This document shows, in pieces, positions 1 to 6,311 of a stretch of DNA of 10,774 nt; within the stretch, counting starts at the first letter, position 1, and every line of letters starts with the position of its first letter. The stretch is from Candidatus Fermentibacteraceae bacterium (GTDB lineage Bacteria > Fermentibacterota > Fermentibacteria > Fermentibacterales > JCC-6). The position numbers were made by a program, and so were the translations under genes. Below the pieces are notes generated by a model. The model was not told the DNA's origin, searched no databases, and saw only the letters and a list, made by a program, of their open reading frames with translations. The stretch spans positions 1 through 10,774 of the forward strand of contig JAGGYZ010000195.1 of assembly GCA_021162285.1 (NCBI GenBank), given 5' to 3'.

Positions 1-1851
1 GATGCGTGGGCTCAGTGGTGGAACCCTGCAGGGCTTCTCAGATCCGGTAGACTACTGATTGGAACAGAGTACACAAGCTTTTATCCCAACATGGATCTGA
101 ATTCCATTAACTACGGGGCAGTGGGATATGTTCAGCCTGTTACCAGGTTCATGGCCTTCGGACTGGGGGCTGACTTTATGAATGCGTCTGACCAGTGCAC
201 CCAGGGGGAAGGACTTCTCGCCGTGGCCTTCAGGCCGGGTATTTTTCCCGTTTCTTTCGGTTTCAACGGCCGTTACATGTTCAGGCAATACGCAGACAAC
301 GAGTTTACCTCCTACGACCCCCTGTTTGCCGGGTCCGGTCTGAGGGCGAAGGCCGTTTCTGCCGACTTTGGATTTCAGGCGGAACTGGGAAGGCGGGTTA
401 CCCTAGCAGGGGTTGCCAGAAATTTGATCGCTCCGGACATGGGTATCGGCGAGCAGGATGTTCTTCCTGTGGAAGTTTCCCTTGGTGCTGCCTTTTACCC
501 CAGATTTATTACTCCTGTGATCCAGGTGGACTGGTCTATGGATGATGTAGACGGACAGCGTGATATCGATTTCGCCATGGGATTGGAGAAGTGGTTTGGA
601 ACCTCTTCAACATGGGGGTTCAGGGCAGGCTACAGGGCAAGAACACTGGGAAGAACCTCTGAACTGTCGGCTGGTTTGTCAGCCAGATATGAAGGTGCGG
701 TTCCTGTTTCCTTCGACTATGCTTTTTCTCTTCCTATGAACGATCTTCAGTCAACATGGGGCAGGCACAGAGCGGGTCTTACATTCAGATTCGGAGGCTC
801 CCCGTGGTACGAGAATGAACCAAGAGCTCCCCTTCCGCCTCTGGTGGACACAAGAACATGGGATACCGGAACCGATTTGTATGAAGTAAGTCTGTGGGCA
901 AACAGAGATGTGCAGAACGATACTCTGACCATGGCTCAGTACGATCAGATACCGCTGAACAGTACGCTCAAACTTGATGAAAAGCAGGTGCTGTACGCTT
1001 ATTTCCCGTCAAGAGCAACATTTACCGGGGAAGACATAAGGGATCTTTCCGTTGGCTTCAGGATACCCCGATACTGGCTTGAACAGAATAATCTGGAGCT
1101 GCGGCTGCTCAGACTTTTCCGGGTGGAGAGTGATAATACCCTTGTAAGAATGCCTGCTGCGCTTACAGACGAAGATGAGGGATACTACTATTTTGAGGCA
1201 TCCGTAGATCACATAGGAGATTTTCTCATATCTGCAAGGCATGCGGAACTGGTAATGGTTGAACCTGAAACTGTGTACGGTGCTGTAGACAGCGTTGATA
1301 TCATTGAGGCCAGTCTCAGCTTCAGGGTAGACAAGGTATGGATGGACAGAAACAGAATTGATCCGGAAACACTGGGTCTTACCAGAGTTAGAGGAGGTAT
1401 TCCTCTGGATGTGAACTGCAGGCAGACCAATGAAGACCTGAACTACCTGTACTATGAAACAGATCCCATCAACCTGTTCCAGTTCATGATCGTAGCCCGT
1501 GAGCGGGAGGGTCTCTCCATGTCAACTATCTACTTCGACAATGCAGTGGAGGAAATACGGGAAGATCAGTATCCGGATCTTGACAGAGTTGTTCAGACAC
1601 TCAAGAACAACCCCGGTGTGTTCGTTTCAGTGGAGGGCCATGCAGACAGTGATGGATCTTTTGGTTTTAACGACGGACTTTCAACAGAGCGGGCTTTGAA
1701 TGTTGCTGCGTACCTTGAATCTCAGCTCAGTGATTACAACATAGAAATAGAACCCATCTGGTTTGGAGAACGAAGACCTGCAGCTGCCAACGACGATGAA
1801 GCAGGAAGAGCTCTGAACAGACGGGTGGAGATCGTAATACTAAGAAGGTAA
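1..1851 (+). CDS. Outer-membrane barrel / PGF-pre-PGF-like / OmpA fusion protein (5' partial)
   Basis: The frame is open from base 1, so the true start and signal peptide lie upstream; 616 codons are visible. Visible residues 8-12 read NPAGL, a hallmark near the N-terminus of PorV/UPF0164-type outer-membrane barrels. The barrel runs to about base 795, with alternating aromatic/small residues and a closing strand ending TFRF. Two similar modules follow at about 1042-1245 and 1249-1500. Each has a pattern like FRIPRYWL / FRVDKVWM, then an LxR strand, then YYYFEA / YLYYET, then an F(L/M)I(S/V)AR end. This resembles the PGF-pre-PGF domain of archaeal surface proteins. Bases 1513-1848 encode an OmpA C-terminal domain: EGHADSDG, then N-x-x-LSTERA, then NRRVEI. 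The Asp of GHAD and the Arg of STERA sit 15 residues apart, as in the diaminopimelate-binding pair of OmpA. Inferred role: an outer-membrane protein tethered to peptidoglycan. The barrel and OmpA calls are firm; the middle-module call is a motif judgement. Confidence 0.85.
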   Translation, partial: DAWAQWWNPAGLLRSGRLLIGTEYTSFYPNMDLNSINYGAVGYVQPVTRFMAFGLGADFMNASDQCTQGEGLLAVAFRPGIFPVSFGFNGRYMFRQYADNEFTSYDPLFAGSGLRAKAVSADFGFQAELGRRVTLAGVARNLIAPDMGIGEQDVLPVEVSLGAAFYPRFITPVIQVDWSMDDVDGQRDIDFAMGLEKWFGTSSTWGFRAGYRARTLGRTSELSAGLSARYEGAVPVSFDYAFSLPMNDLQSTWGRHRAGLTFRFGGSPWYENEPRAPLPPLVDTRTWDTGTDLYEVSLWANRDVQNDTLTMAQYDQIPLNSTLKLDEKQVLYAYFPSRATFTGEDIRDLSVGFRIPRYWLEQNNLELRLLRLFRVESDNTLVRMPAALTDEDEGYYYFEASVDHIGDFLISARHAELVMVEPETVYGAVDSVDIIEASLSFRVDKVWMDRNRIDPETLGLTRVRGGIPLDVNCRQTNEDLNYLYYETDPINLFQFMIVAREREGLSMSTIYFDNAVEEIREDQYPDLDRVVQTLKNNPGVFVSVEGHADSDGSFGFNDGLSTERALNVAAYLESQLSDYNIEIEPIWFGERRPAAANDDEAGRALNRRVEIVILRR

Positions 1852-1862
1852 AACGCCTTCAT

Positions 1863-1868
1863 GGGGAG
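1863..1868 (+). promoter_or_regulatory. Ribosome binding site deciding the start of the DUF948-like gene
   Basis: GGGGAG lies 8 bases before the ATG at 1877. The GTG at 1868 is in the same frame but overlaps this motif, leaving no spacer. The ATG at 1877 is therefore the better start. Confidence 0.55.
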
Positions 1869-1876
1869 TGAAGTAT

Positions 1877-2239
1877 ATGAGTGCCACATCAATCGTTCTT
1901 CTGATCGGGGTTTGCAGTTTCTGGGTTGTCGTAGGAGTTCTTCTTTCGCTTTTCGGAAGAATCAGAAAGGTTCTGGAAAGCATGGGTGATACTCTTGGCG
2001 AGATCAGAAGCGATCTGTCCAGGCTCACTCCGGTGATTTCTGATACCCTGCAGGAGGTAGAGAAAACAGGACAGGAGGTTGGTCAGACAGCCTCTGAAAT
2101 CAGGGTTCTTACAAACAGAATCAACACCGGGAATGCTGCGTCTGTAGTGAGCGGAACAGTGAATTACCTGCCGCTGGTTGTAACCGCACTGAAAGCCGCC
2201 AGACCTCTGTTTGACAGAATGAGAAGAAGGAGACAATGA
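1877..2239 (+). CDS. Small DUF948-like membrane protein
   Basis: A 120-residue protein with a single hydrophobic segment at about residues 5-25. An amphipathic, probably coiled-coil stretch follows (about 28-82) with regularly spaced Leu/Ile/Val and Glu/Gln/Ser, then a short hydrophobic patch (about 97-107) and a basic tail RMRRRRQ. This is the layout of DUF948 proteins (YtxG-like): an N-terminal anchor and a helical region whose heptads are also seen in methyl-accepting and apolipoprotein-like helices. The molecular function of the family is not established. Its stop overlaps the next start as ATGA (2236-2239), and it begins 25 bases after the OmpA-type gene, so it belongs to the same transcription unit. 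An upstream GTG (1868) would add MKY; I prefer the ATG on ribosome-site spacing. It could instead be a generic single-pass coiled-coil protein. Confidence 0.75.
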   Translation: MSATSIVLLIGVCSFWVVVGVLLSLFGRIRKVLESMGDTLGEIRSDLSRLTPVISDTLQEVEKTGQEVGQTASEIRVLTNRINTGNAASVVSGTVNYLPLVVTALKAARPLFDRMRRRRQ

Positions 2240-3204
2240 AGAGGTTTCTATTACCCTGTATACTGGCTTTGACATTGCTGTTTTTCGTTTCCTGCAAACA
2301 CGAATCAATTGGTCCAATCAACGGTGTACTGGTTGTCTACAGCGATTCTCTTACAGATTTCATTGACCAGGGAGGTCTTCAGGAGCTTCACTTGATTGTT
2401 GAAACTGTAGATCCTGAAGAGGTATTCAGTTTTTCATTTGCCAGAGTATCGGAGTTCCAGGGAACTCTTAAAACCAGGAGAACTATATTATTTCTGCTGG
2501 ATCATTCGGATACACTCCTGATGCCCACTGCACTTCAAGCAGGAGACAGCGGTATTTACAGTGGTAGGAATGTGTGGTCTCTTGATCAACATGTTTTCGG
2601 GGTGGTTGTTGATCCCTCGTCCCCTGAGCTCCCTTCCGGGCTGGCAGACACACTGGAAAACGCATACAATGATCAGATGAATAACTACATTTTCGAAAGC
2701 TTTGTAAGCACAAGCATGACTTCGCCTGAAAGAATGGACAGTCTGCAGTCTCTGGGATTTACACTGAATGTGCCAAAGTCATTCTTCGTTCGTATCTGGT
2801 CCCCTGATGACGGCTTCATTCAGTATCAGAGACAGCCTGATGATGAGTGTCTGCTTTTGTTCAGTATAAGGATGCTGAGCACTGACGCGGAGCTCACGGA
2901 AACAAATGCCATTCTGGCACGGGAAGCCATGGCAAGAATATTCTTCAGTGACGCATCTGCAGATTCAGTTGATAGAGCTAGAATAACAGCAGTGCCTATA
3001 GTTAAAAACGGATTAGTCGGGTGGGAACTCACCGGAGTCTGGAGAAACCCCGACTACTTGAATGCCGGCTCTTTTACAACCAGGGTTCTTGACTTGGGCG
3101 GCGTATGGTATATTCTTGATATGGAGGTTTATAATCCCGGCCACAGGAAGGAACCTTACCTGCGTGAAGGCTGGATTATCATGGATACATTTTGTAAGGA
3201 GTAG
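2236..3204 (+). CDS. DUF4837-like lipoprotein
   Basis: A 322-residue exported lipoprotein. The N-terminus MKRF plus a hydrophobic core ends in FVSC, so Cys20 is the likely lipidated residue; Phe at -3 is a little unusual for a lipobox. The body resembles the DUF4837 family of Bacteroidetes and relatives. It has an early strand GVLVVYSDSL (30-39), LKTRRTILFL (78-87), the segment GFTLNVPKSFF (174-184), and a C-terminal half with WELTGVWR (263-270) and KEPYLREGW (305-313). In that family these correspond to the recurring GF-x-(I/V)-x-VPK, G-(L/V)-W and R-x-x-YLR elements. No enzymatic function is known for the family. It starts inside the stop of the DUF948-like gene, with an AGAAGGAGA ribosome site just upstream. 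It is probably periplasmic or anchored to a membrane. Family assignment rests on remembered motif order, not a search. Confidence 0.7.
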   Translation: MKRFLLPCILALTLLFFVSCKHESIGPINGVLVVYSDSLTDFIDQGGLQELHLIVETVDPEEVFSFSFARVSEFQGTLKTRRTILFLLDHSDTLLMPTALQAGDSGIYSGRNVWSLDQHVFGVVVDPSSPELPSGLADTLENAYNDQMNNYIFESFVSTSMTSPERMDSLQSLGFTLNVPKSFFVRIWSPDDGFIQYQRQPDDECLLLFSIRMLSTDAELTETNAILAREAMARIFFSDASADSVDRARITAVPIVKNGLVGWELTGVWRNPDYLNAGSFTTRVLDLGGVWYILDMEVYNPGHRKEPYLREGWIIMDTFCKE

Positions 3205-3207
3205 GAA

Positions 3208-3861
3208 GTGCCGCACAAACAGAACGATATCCAGGATCTGTATCAGAAGTGGCTTGCCAGCCCTTCACCGGCACTTTGCGTAAGACTGGCCGGTGAACTT
3301 CGGCGTTCAGGCAGGAATGCCGAGGCGTTGGAAGTTGCCAGAAAAGGGTTGAACAGCTGGTCAGACAACATTTCGGTAAATGTTGTATTTGGAAGATGCG
3401 CTCTCGAGGAAAAGCTGAATGACGAAGCTCTTGAAGTGTTTGAGAAGGTGATTTCAATCGATCCTCTCAACCTTATCGCCATTAGAAGTCTTGCGGAGAT
3501 TCACTACGAAAAGGGAAACTGGAACCGTTCAATTGAGCTTTTTGAAGAGTACCTTTTTGAATATCCAGGTGATCCTGAAATAGAAGACCAGTTGAAGAAA
3601 TCCCGTGAGAAGAAGAAAGAATCTGAGAGAGAGGCAAGGGTTACAGGGCAGGATGTCTCCTACCCGGACACAGGCAGAATGGCTTCCATACTTGCAGCGC
3701 AGAAGAAAACAGATGAAACCGGTGATACCGGTAAGACGCAGGTTTCTTCGACCGGCGCAGACAAGCCGGCAGAACCCCAGAACAGGGCCCCGAGAAGTCT
3801 GTTTAATCTGTTTTCTGCACAAGAGTGCGAGGAGCTGGGGCTGTCGGCCTACGACAAATGA
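3208..3861 (+). CDS. Cytoplasmic TPR-repeat protein
   Basis: A 217-residue protein starting at GTG, 3 bases after the preceding stop, with an AAGGAG ribosome site (3196-3201) 6 bases upstream. There is no signal peptide or membrane segment. Three tetratricopeptide repeats are visible at about residues 21-54, 55-88 and 89-122, with the expected A/L/G-x-x-x spacing and a Pro near each repeat end (SIDPLN, EYPGDP). A highly charged helix (128-143, rich in Lys/Glu) follows. Then comes a low-complexity, probably disordered linker rich in Thr/Gly/Pro/Lys (145-195), and a short conserved-looking C-terminal helix with SLFNLFSAQECEELGL. Repeats plus a flexible linker suggest a scaffold or adaptor, with the tail helix as a docking peptide, but the partner cannot be read from the sequence. 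Its stop overlaps the aroQ start (ATGA). Confidence 0.8.
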   Translation: MPHKQNDIQDLYQKWLASPSPALCVRLAGELRRSGRNAEALEVARKGLNSWSDNISVNVVFGRCALEEKLNDEALEVFEKVISIDPLNLIAIRSLAEIHYEKGNWNRSIELFEEYLFEYPGDPEIEDQLKKSREKKKESEREARVTGQDVSYPDTGRMASILAAQKKTDETGDTGKTQVSSTGADKPAEPQNRAPRSLFNLFSAQECEELGLSAYDK

Positions 3862-4295
3862 GCGATATCGCTGTATTCAACGGACCCAATCTGGCTTCAC
3901 TGGGAATTCGCGAGCCCGCGATTTACGGAGAAACCACCTCTGTGGAACTGGAATCAAAACTTAAACAGTGGTGCATGCAGGCGGGTTTCGGTGCGGTGTT
4001 CGGGCAGTTTGATTCGGAAGGCCAGCTTGTAGCTGCTGTGAATAAAGCTTCGCTGAACTGTGAAGCACTGATTATCAACCCTGGAGGTCTTTCACACACA
4101 TCGGTAGCGGTGCTTGATGCCATGCGGGCTTTTAAGGGGCCTGTAGTGGAAGTTCATATCTCTCAGATACACAAAAGAGAACCTTACAGACACAGATTGT
4201 TAACAGCCGGAGGAGCCGGAGTGGTTGTTTCCGGAGCAGGTATTTACGGGTATTTTTCGGCAATTGATATAGTACGGGAACTGCTGCGGAGGTAA
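3858..4295 (+). CDS. aroQ: Type II 3-dehydroquinate dehydratase
   Basis: A 145-residue enzyme, the usual size of type II dehydroquinase. It dehydrates 3-dehydroquinate to 3-dehydroshikimate in the shikimate pathway and is normally a cytosolic dodecamer. The family motifs are intact: FNGPNLASLGIREPAIYG (7-24) carries Asn11 and the lid residues Arg18 and Tyr23; INPGGLSHTS carries Asn74 and His80; Asp87 follows; VEVHIS carries Glu98 and His100; then Arg107 and Arg111. These lie one residue before the Mycobacterium tuberculosis numbering throughout, so the active site looks complete. An in-frame GTG at 3825 would add 11 residues, but family proteins begin just before the NGPNL motif and ATG 3858 overlaps the TPR gene stop. 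No good ribosome site lies within usual spacing of 3858, so initiation probably depends on coupling to the upstream gene. Followed 7 bases later by efp, a common gene pair. Confidence 0.96.
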   Translation: MSDIAVFNGPNLASLGIREPAIYGETTSVELESKLKQWCMQAGFGAVFGQFDSEGQLVAAVNKASLNCEALIINPGGLSHTSVAVLDAMRAFKGPVVEVHISQIHKREPYRHRLLTAGGAGVVVSGAGIYGYFSAIDIVRELLRR

Positions 4296-4302
4296 GCAAT
4301 TA

Positions 4303-4863
4303 ATGGCAACATCAAATGATTTCAGAAGAGGAATGGTCCTGAACATAGACGGCAGGTATTTCCAGATTACAGAATTTCAGCATGTGAATCCCGGTAAGGG
4401 TGCCGCCTTTGTCAGGTCAAAGATGAAGGATGTGGTTCAGGGTAAAGTTATCGAGAAAACATGGCGTGCCGGAGAAAAAGTTACGGAAGTTCGGCTTGAA
4501 AGACGATCCTACCAGCTGCTGTACCATACTGAAGATTCCTACACAGTTATGGATCCGGATACCTACGAACAGATTGATCTCTCGGGAGACCTGGTTGGCA
4601 GTGCTTCGGTTTTTCTTACAGACAATTGTCTGATTGACGTGCTTTCCGTGGAGGACCGGCCCATTATGGTTGAAGCACCAAATTTTGTAGAACTCTCTAT
4701 TACAAAATCGGATCCCGGGCTGAAAGGGGACACTGCAACAGGTGGAACAAAACCAGCCACACTGGAAACAGGCGTGGTGGTTCAGGTTCCTCTGTTCGTA
4801 AAAGAGGGCGAAAAAATCAGAGTTGATACCAGAACCGGGCAGTACATGGAGCGTGTTAAGTAA
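4303..4863 (+). CDS. efp: Translation elongation factor P
   Basis: A 186-residue protein of full family length that relieves ribosome stalling at consecutive prolines. It has the N-terminal KOW-like domain (about 1-62), with the loop HVNPGKGAAFVRSK placing Lys32 at the tip that reaches the peptidyl-transferase centre. A central OB-fold follows (about 66-126), then a C-terminal OB-fold ending with FVKEGEKIRVDTRTGQY, the classic EF-P signature region. The tip residue is Lys, not Arg, so rhamnosylation by EarP is not expected. It could be modified by an EpmA-type or other lysine system or left bare, and no modifying enzyme is in this window. The ribosome site GGAGG (4288-4292) sits inside the end of aroQ, 10 bases upstream. 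It is the last gene of the left block and faces dacB across 18 bases. No clear terminator hairpin is visible in that gap. Confidence 0.97.
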   Translation: MATSNDFRRGMVLNIDGRYFQITEFQHVNPGKGAAFVRSKMKDVVQGKVIEKTWRAGEKVTEVRLERRSYQLLYHTEDSYTVMDPDTYEQIDLSGDLVGSASVFLTDNCLIDVLSVEDRPIMVEAPNFVELSITKSDPGLKGDTATGGTKPATLETGVVVQVPLFVKEGEKIRVDTRTGQYMERVK

Positions 4864-4881
4864 CCCGATTCGGAAAAGCAT

Positions 4882-6213
4882 TTACATGGTGTAGTACAAC
4901 GCTTGTATGTATTCGTCCTGCCAGGCTCTGGCTCTCCATATCTGCCCTCTGGGAAACTGAAGGAATATGGCCAGAGCCACTTTTCTGCCGCTTTGAGTAG
5001 TGAGAATACCTGCGATTGTGCAAGTGTCGTTGAGCGACCCTGTTTTCCCCCTGAAAGCACCGGCCGGCAGTTCTTCCATTCTTCCTGAAAGGGTACCGTC
5101 CGTTCCGTTCACAGGAAAAGAGGCAAGAAACTCCGGGCCGAATTCCAGGGAACCGGCCCCGGCTGTAAACACAGCAACCAGCTGCTCGGGCGTGAGCAGA
5201 TTCAACCTGGACAGTCCGGATCCATCGGCAAGCTGCCAGCCCTGTGCGCCTGGAACAAGGCTGTCAAGCAGTGCTCCGGAAATATCACACCCTGCTCTGG
5301 TTGAACCTGATTCTCCTGTTACACTGTTTGCCACAGTTCTAAGCACCTGTTCTGCAACAATGTTTCTGCTCCATTTGTTCATGGAACCAAGAATAATCCA
5401 CAGTGGATCCGAGTACATAACCGCTGTTGTATACAATCCGGTATCCGCCTGCTGTACACCAGAGTAGGTGCAGTTAACACCCCACTCTTCAAGTTCCTCC
5501 TGCAGTACCCTGACCAGTTCACCAGGTGCTCCTGCAAACGGTTTGTATAAAACCTCGATGCCGCCGTTTCGAATGGTTCCGGTAATGGTCATTTCAGGTT
5601 CTCCAGTTTCCCAGTTTCCCCCTGTAACCACCAGTGATGTCCGGGTATTTGCCGCTGTAATCTGTTCATGCATCCTGAGATCCGGGAGTGGGGGGTAAGT
5701 AAATGTCCGGACTATTCCGCCAACTGATGAAACAACGATCTCCAGGATATTGTCACCTATGCACAGCGGCTCTACAGGTGGACAGTAGGTTCTGTTCCAG
5801 TCTGCAGCGTCCCAGCCTGGAAGATGTGATTCCCCTGTAAGTGCCGTGGGGTCAAGATACAGGCTCCAGGTGGCTCCCACAGGCAGAGCAGCAGCAGTCT
5901 CCATTGCAGCTCTTGTTACATCTTCAATGGACAACAGAGGCGCGCCGGACCCCACCAGAAAAATCCTGTTCCGAAGGGTATCAACCTGAATCATGGTGTG
6001 GTATACATGCGACGGACCAAGGGTATTCAGCGCAGTGAGAGTTGTAACCGCCTTCACGGTGCTTGCCGGCCGGAAGGCCGTCTCTGCATTGGTGCTTATC
6101 AGAACACTTCCCGTGACCATGTCTACCGCAGAAATTCCGCAGTTCCAGGATGACGGTACAGCCGGCAGTAATTGAAGCCACACAACAACCGGAAGAAACA
6201 GTTGAATAAACAT
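4882..6213 (-). CDS. dacB: D-alanyl-D-alanine carboxypeptidase/endopeptidase, PBP4 type (peptidase S13)
   Basis: A 443-residue periplasmic penicillin-binding protein that trims the terminal D-Ala from peptidoglycan stem peptides and can cleave cross-links. All three active-site motifs are present in order: SxxK as STVK (nucleophile Ser51, Lys54), SxN as SRN (282-284), and KTG (390-392). The family signature DGSGLSR (330-336) lies between the last two, and NKWSRNIVAE matches the usual NK-x-S-(D/N)-N-x-x-AE context. The large insertion between the first two motifs is typical of class C (PBP4) enzymes. I chose ATG 6213 because AGGAGGTGA lies directly upstream; in-frame ATGs at 6252 and 6231 lack a ribosome site and would put acidic residues before the signal peptide. 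The hydrophobic N-terminus (residues 2-20) looks like a signal peptide but lacks the usual Lys/Arg. It is a single gene on the - strand, converging on efp. Confidence 0.93.
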   Translation of the reverse strand: MFIQLFLPVVVWLQLLPAVPSSWNCGISAVDMVTGSVLISTNAETAFRPASTVKAVTTLTALNTLGPSHVYHTMIQVDTLRNRIFLVGSGAPLLSIEDVTRAAMETAAALPVGATWSLYLDPTALTGESHLPGWDAADWNRTYCPPVEPLCIGDNILEIVVSSVGGIVRTFTYPPLPDLRMHEQITAANTRTSLVVTGGNWETGEPEMTITGTIRNGGIEVLYKPFAGAPGELVRVLQEELEEWGVNCTYSGVQQADTGLYTTAVMYSDPLWIILGSMNKWSRNIVAEQVLRTVANSVTGESGSTRAGCDISGALLDSLVPGAQGWQLADGSGLSRLNLLTPEQLVAVFTAGAGSLEFGPEFLASFPVNGTDGTLSGRMEELPAGAFRGKTGSLNDTCTIAGILTTQSGRKVALAIFLQFPRGQIWRARAWQDEYIQALYYTM

Positions 6214-6217
6214 TTCA

Positions 6218-6223
6218 CCTCCT
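6218..6223 (-). promoter_or_regulatory. Strong ribosome binding site of dacB
   Basis: Reading the - strand, AGGAGG is followed by TGAA and then the ATG at 6213-6211. The extended match AGGAGGTGA decides this start over the two upstream in-frame ATGs. The 4-base spacer is short but workable for an extended match. The adjacent TTGACA (6225-6230, + strand) abuts this site. Confidence 0.7.
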
Positions 6224-6224
6224 G

Positions 6225-6253
6225 TTGACATTTCGGATTGAAAGGGTAACAAT
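6225..6253 (+). promoter_or_regulatory. Candidate sigma-70-type promoter for the PpiC-like operon
   Basis: A perfect TTGACA (6225-6230) is followed after 17 bases by AACAAT (6248-6253), which matches 4 of 6 positions of TATAAT. Transcription would begin near 6260, leaving a leader of about 50 bases before the ATG at 6312, which has GGAG at 6301-6304. The -10 is weak, and this organism's promoter consensus is unknown, so the call rests on the -35 and the spacing. Confidence 0.4.
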
Positions 6254-6277
6254 AATGCTATTGGTTGTGCTTGTAAA
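6249..6277 (-). promoter_or_regulatory. Candidate sigma-70-type promoter for dacB
   Basis: On the - strand, TTTACA (complement of 6272-6277) is followed after exactly 17 bases by TATTGT (complement of 6249-6254). These match 5 of 6 and 4 of 6 consensus positions. Transcription would begin near 6242, with a leader of about 28 bases holding the strong dacB ribosome site. Its -10 occupies almost the same bases as the -10 of the opposing candidate, so the two may compete for polymerase. Confidence 0.35.
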
Positions 6278-6311
6278 ACTGAATAACAAAAACAGAAAAT
6301 GGAGTTGTTAA

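Noticed and set aside
1889..2317. Open frame of 142 codons on the - strand
   Set aside because: It spans the antisense of two overlapping + strand genes with good starts; its translation has no membrane, signal or domain pattern.
3718..3732. ACCGGT-GAT-ACCGGT repeat in the TPR gene
   Set aside because: Two copies of a 6-base palindrome encoding T-G-D-T-G in a low-complexity linker; too short to call an operator or repeat element.
3825..3857. Upstream GTG start for aroQ
   Set aside because: The added 11 residues do not resemble the family N-terminus, and ATG 3858 fits both the known start context and the stop overlap.
4417..4881. Open frame of 154 codons on the - strand
   Set aside because: It is antisense to efp, which is unmistakable in the other strand.
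4864..4881. Possible bidirectional terminator between efp and dacB
   Set aside because: The 18-base gap has no inverted repeat of useful length and no T tract.
5000..5467. Open frame of 155 codons on the + strand
   Set aside because: It is antisense to dacB, over the region encoding the SxN and KTG motifs; its own translation is low-complexity and lacks a ribosome site.
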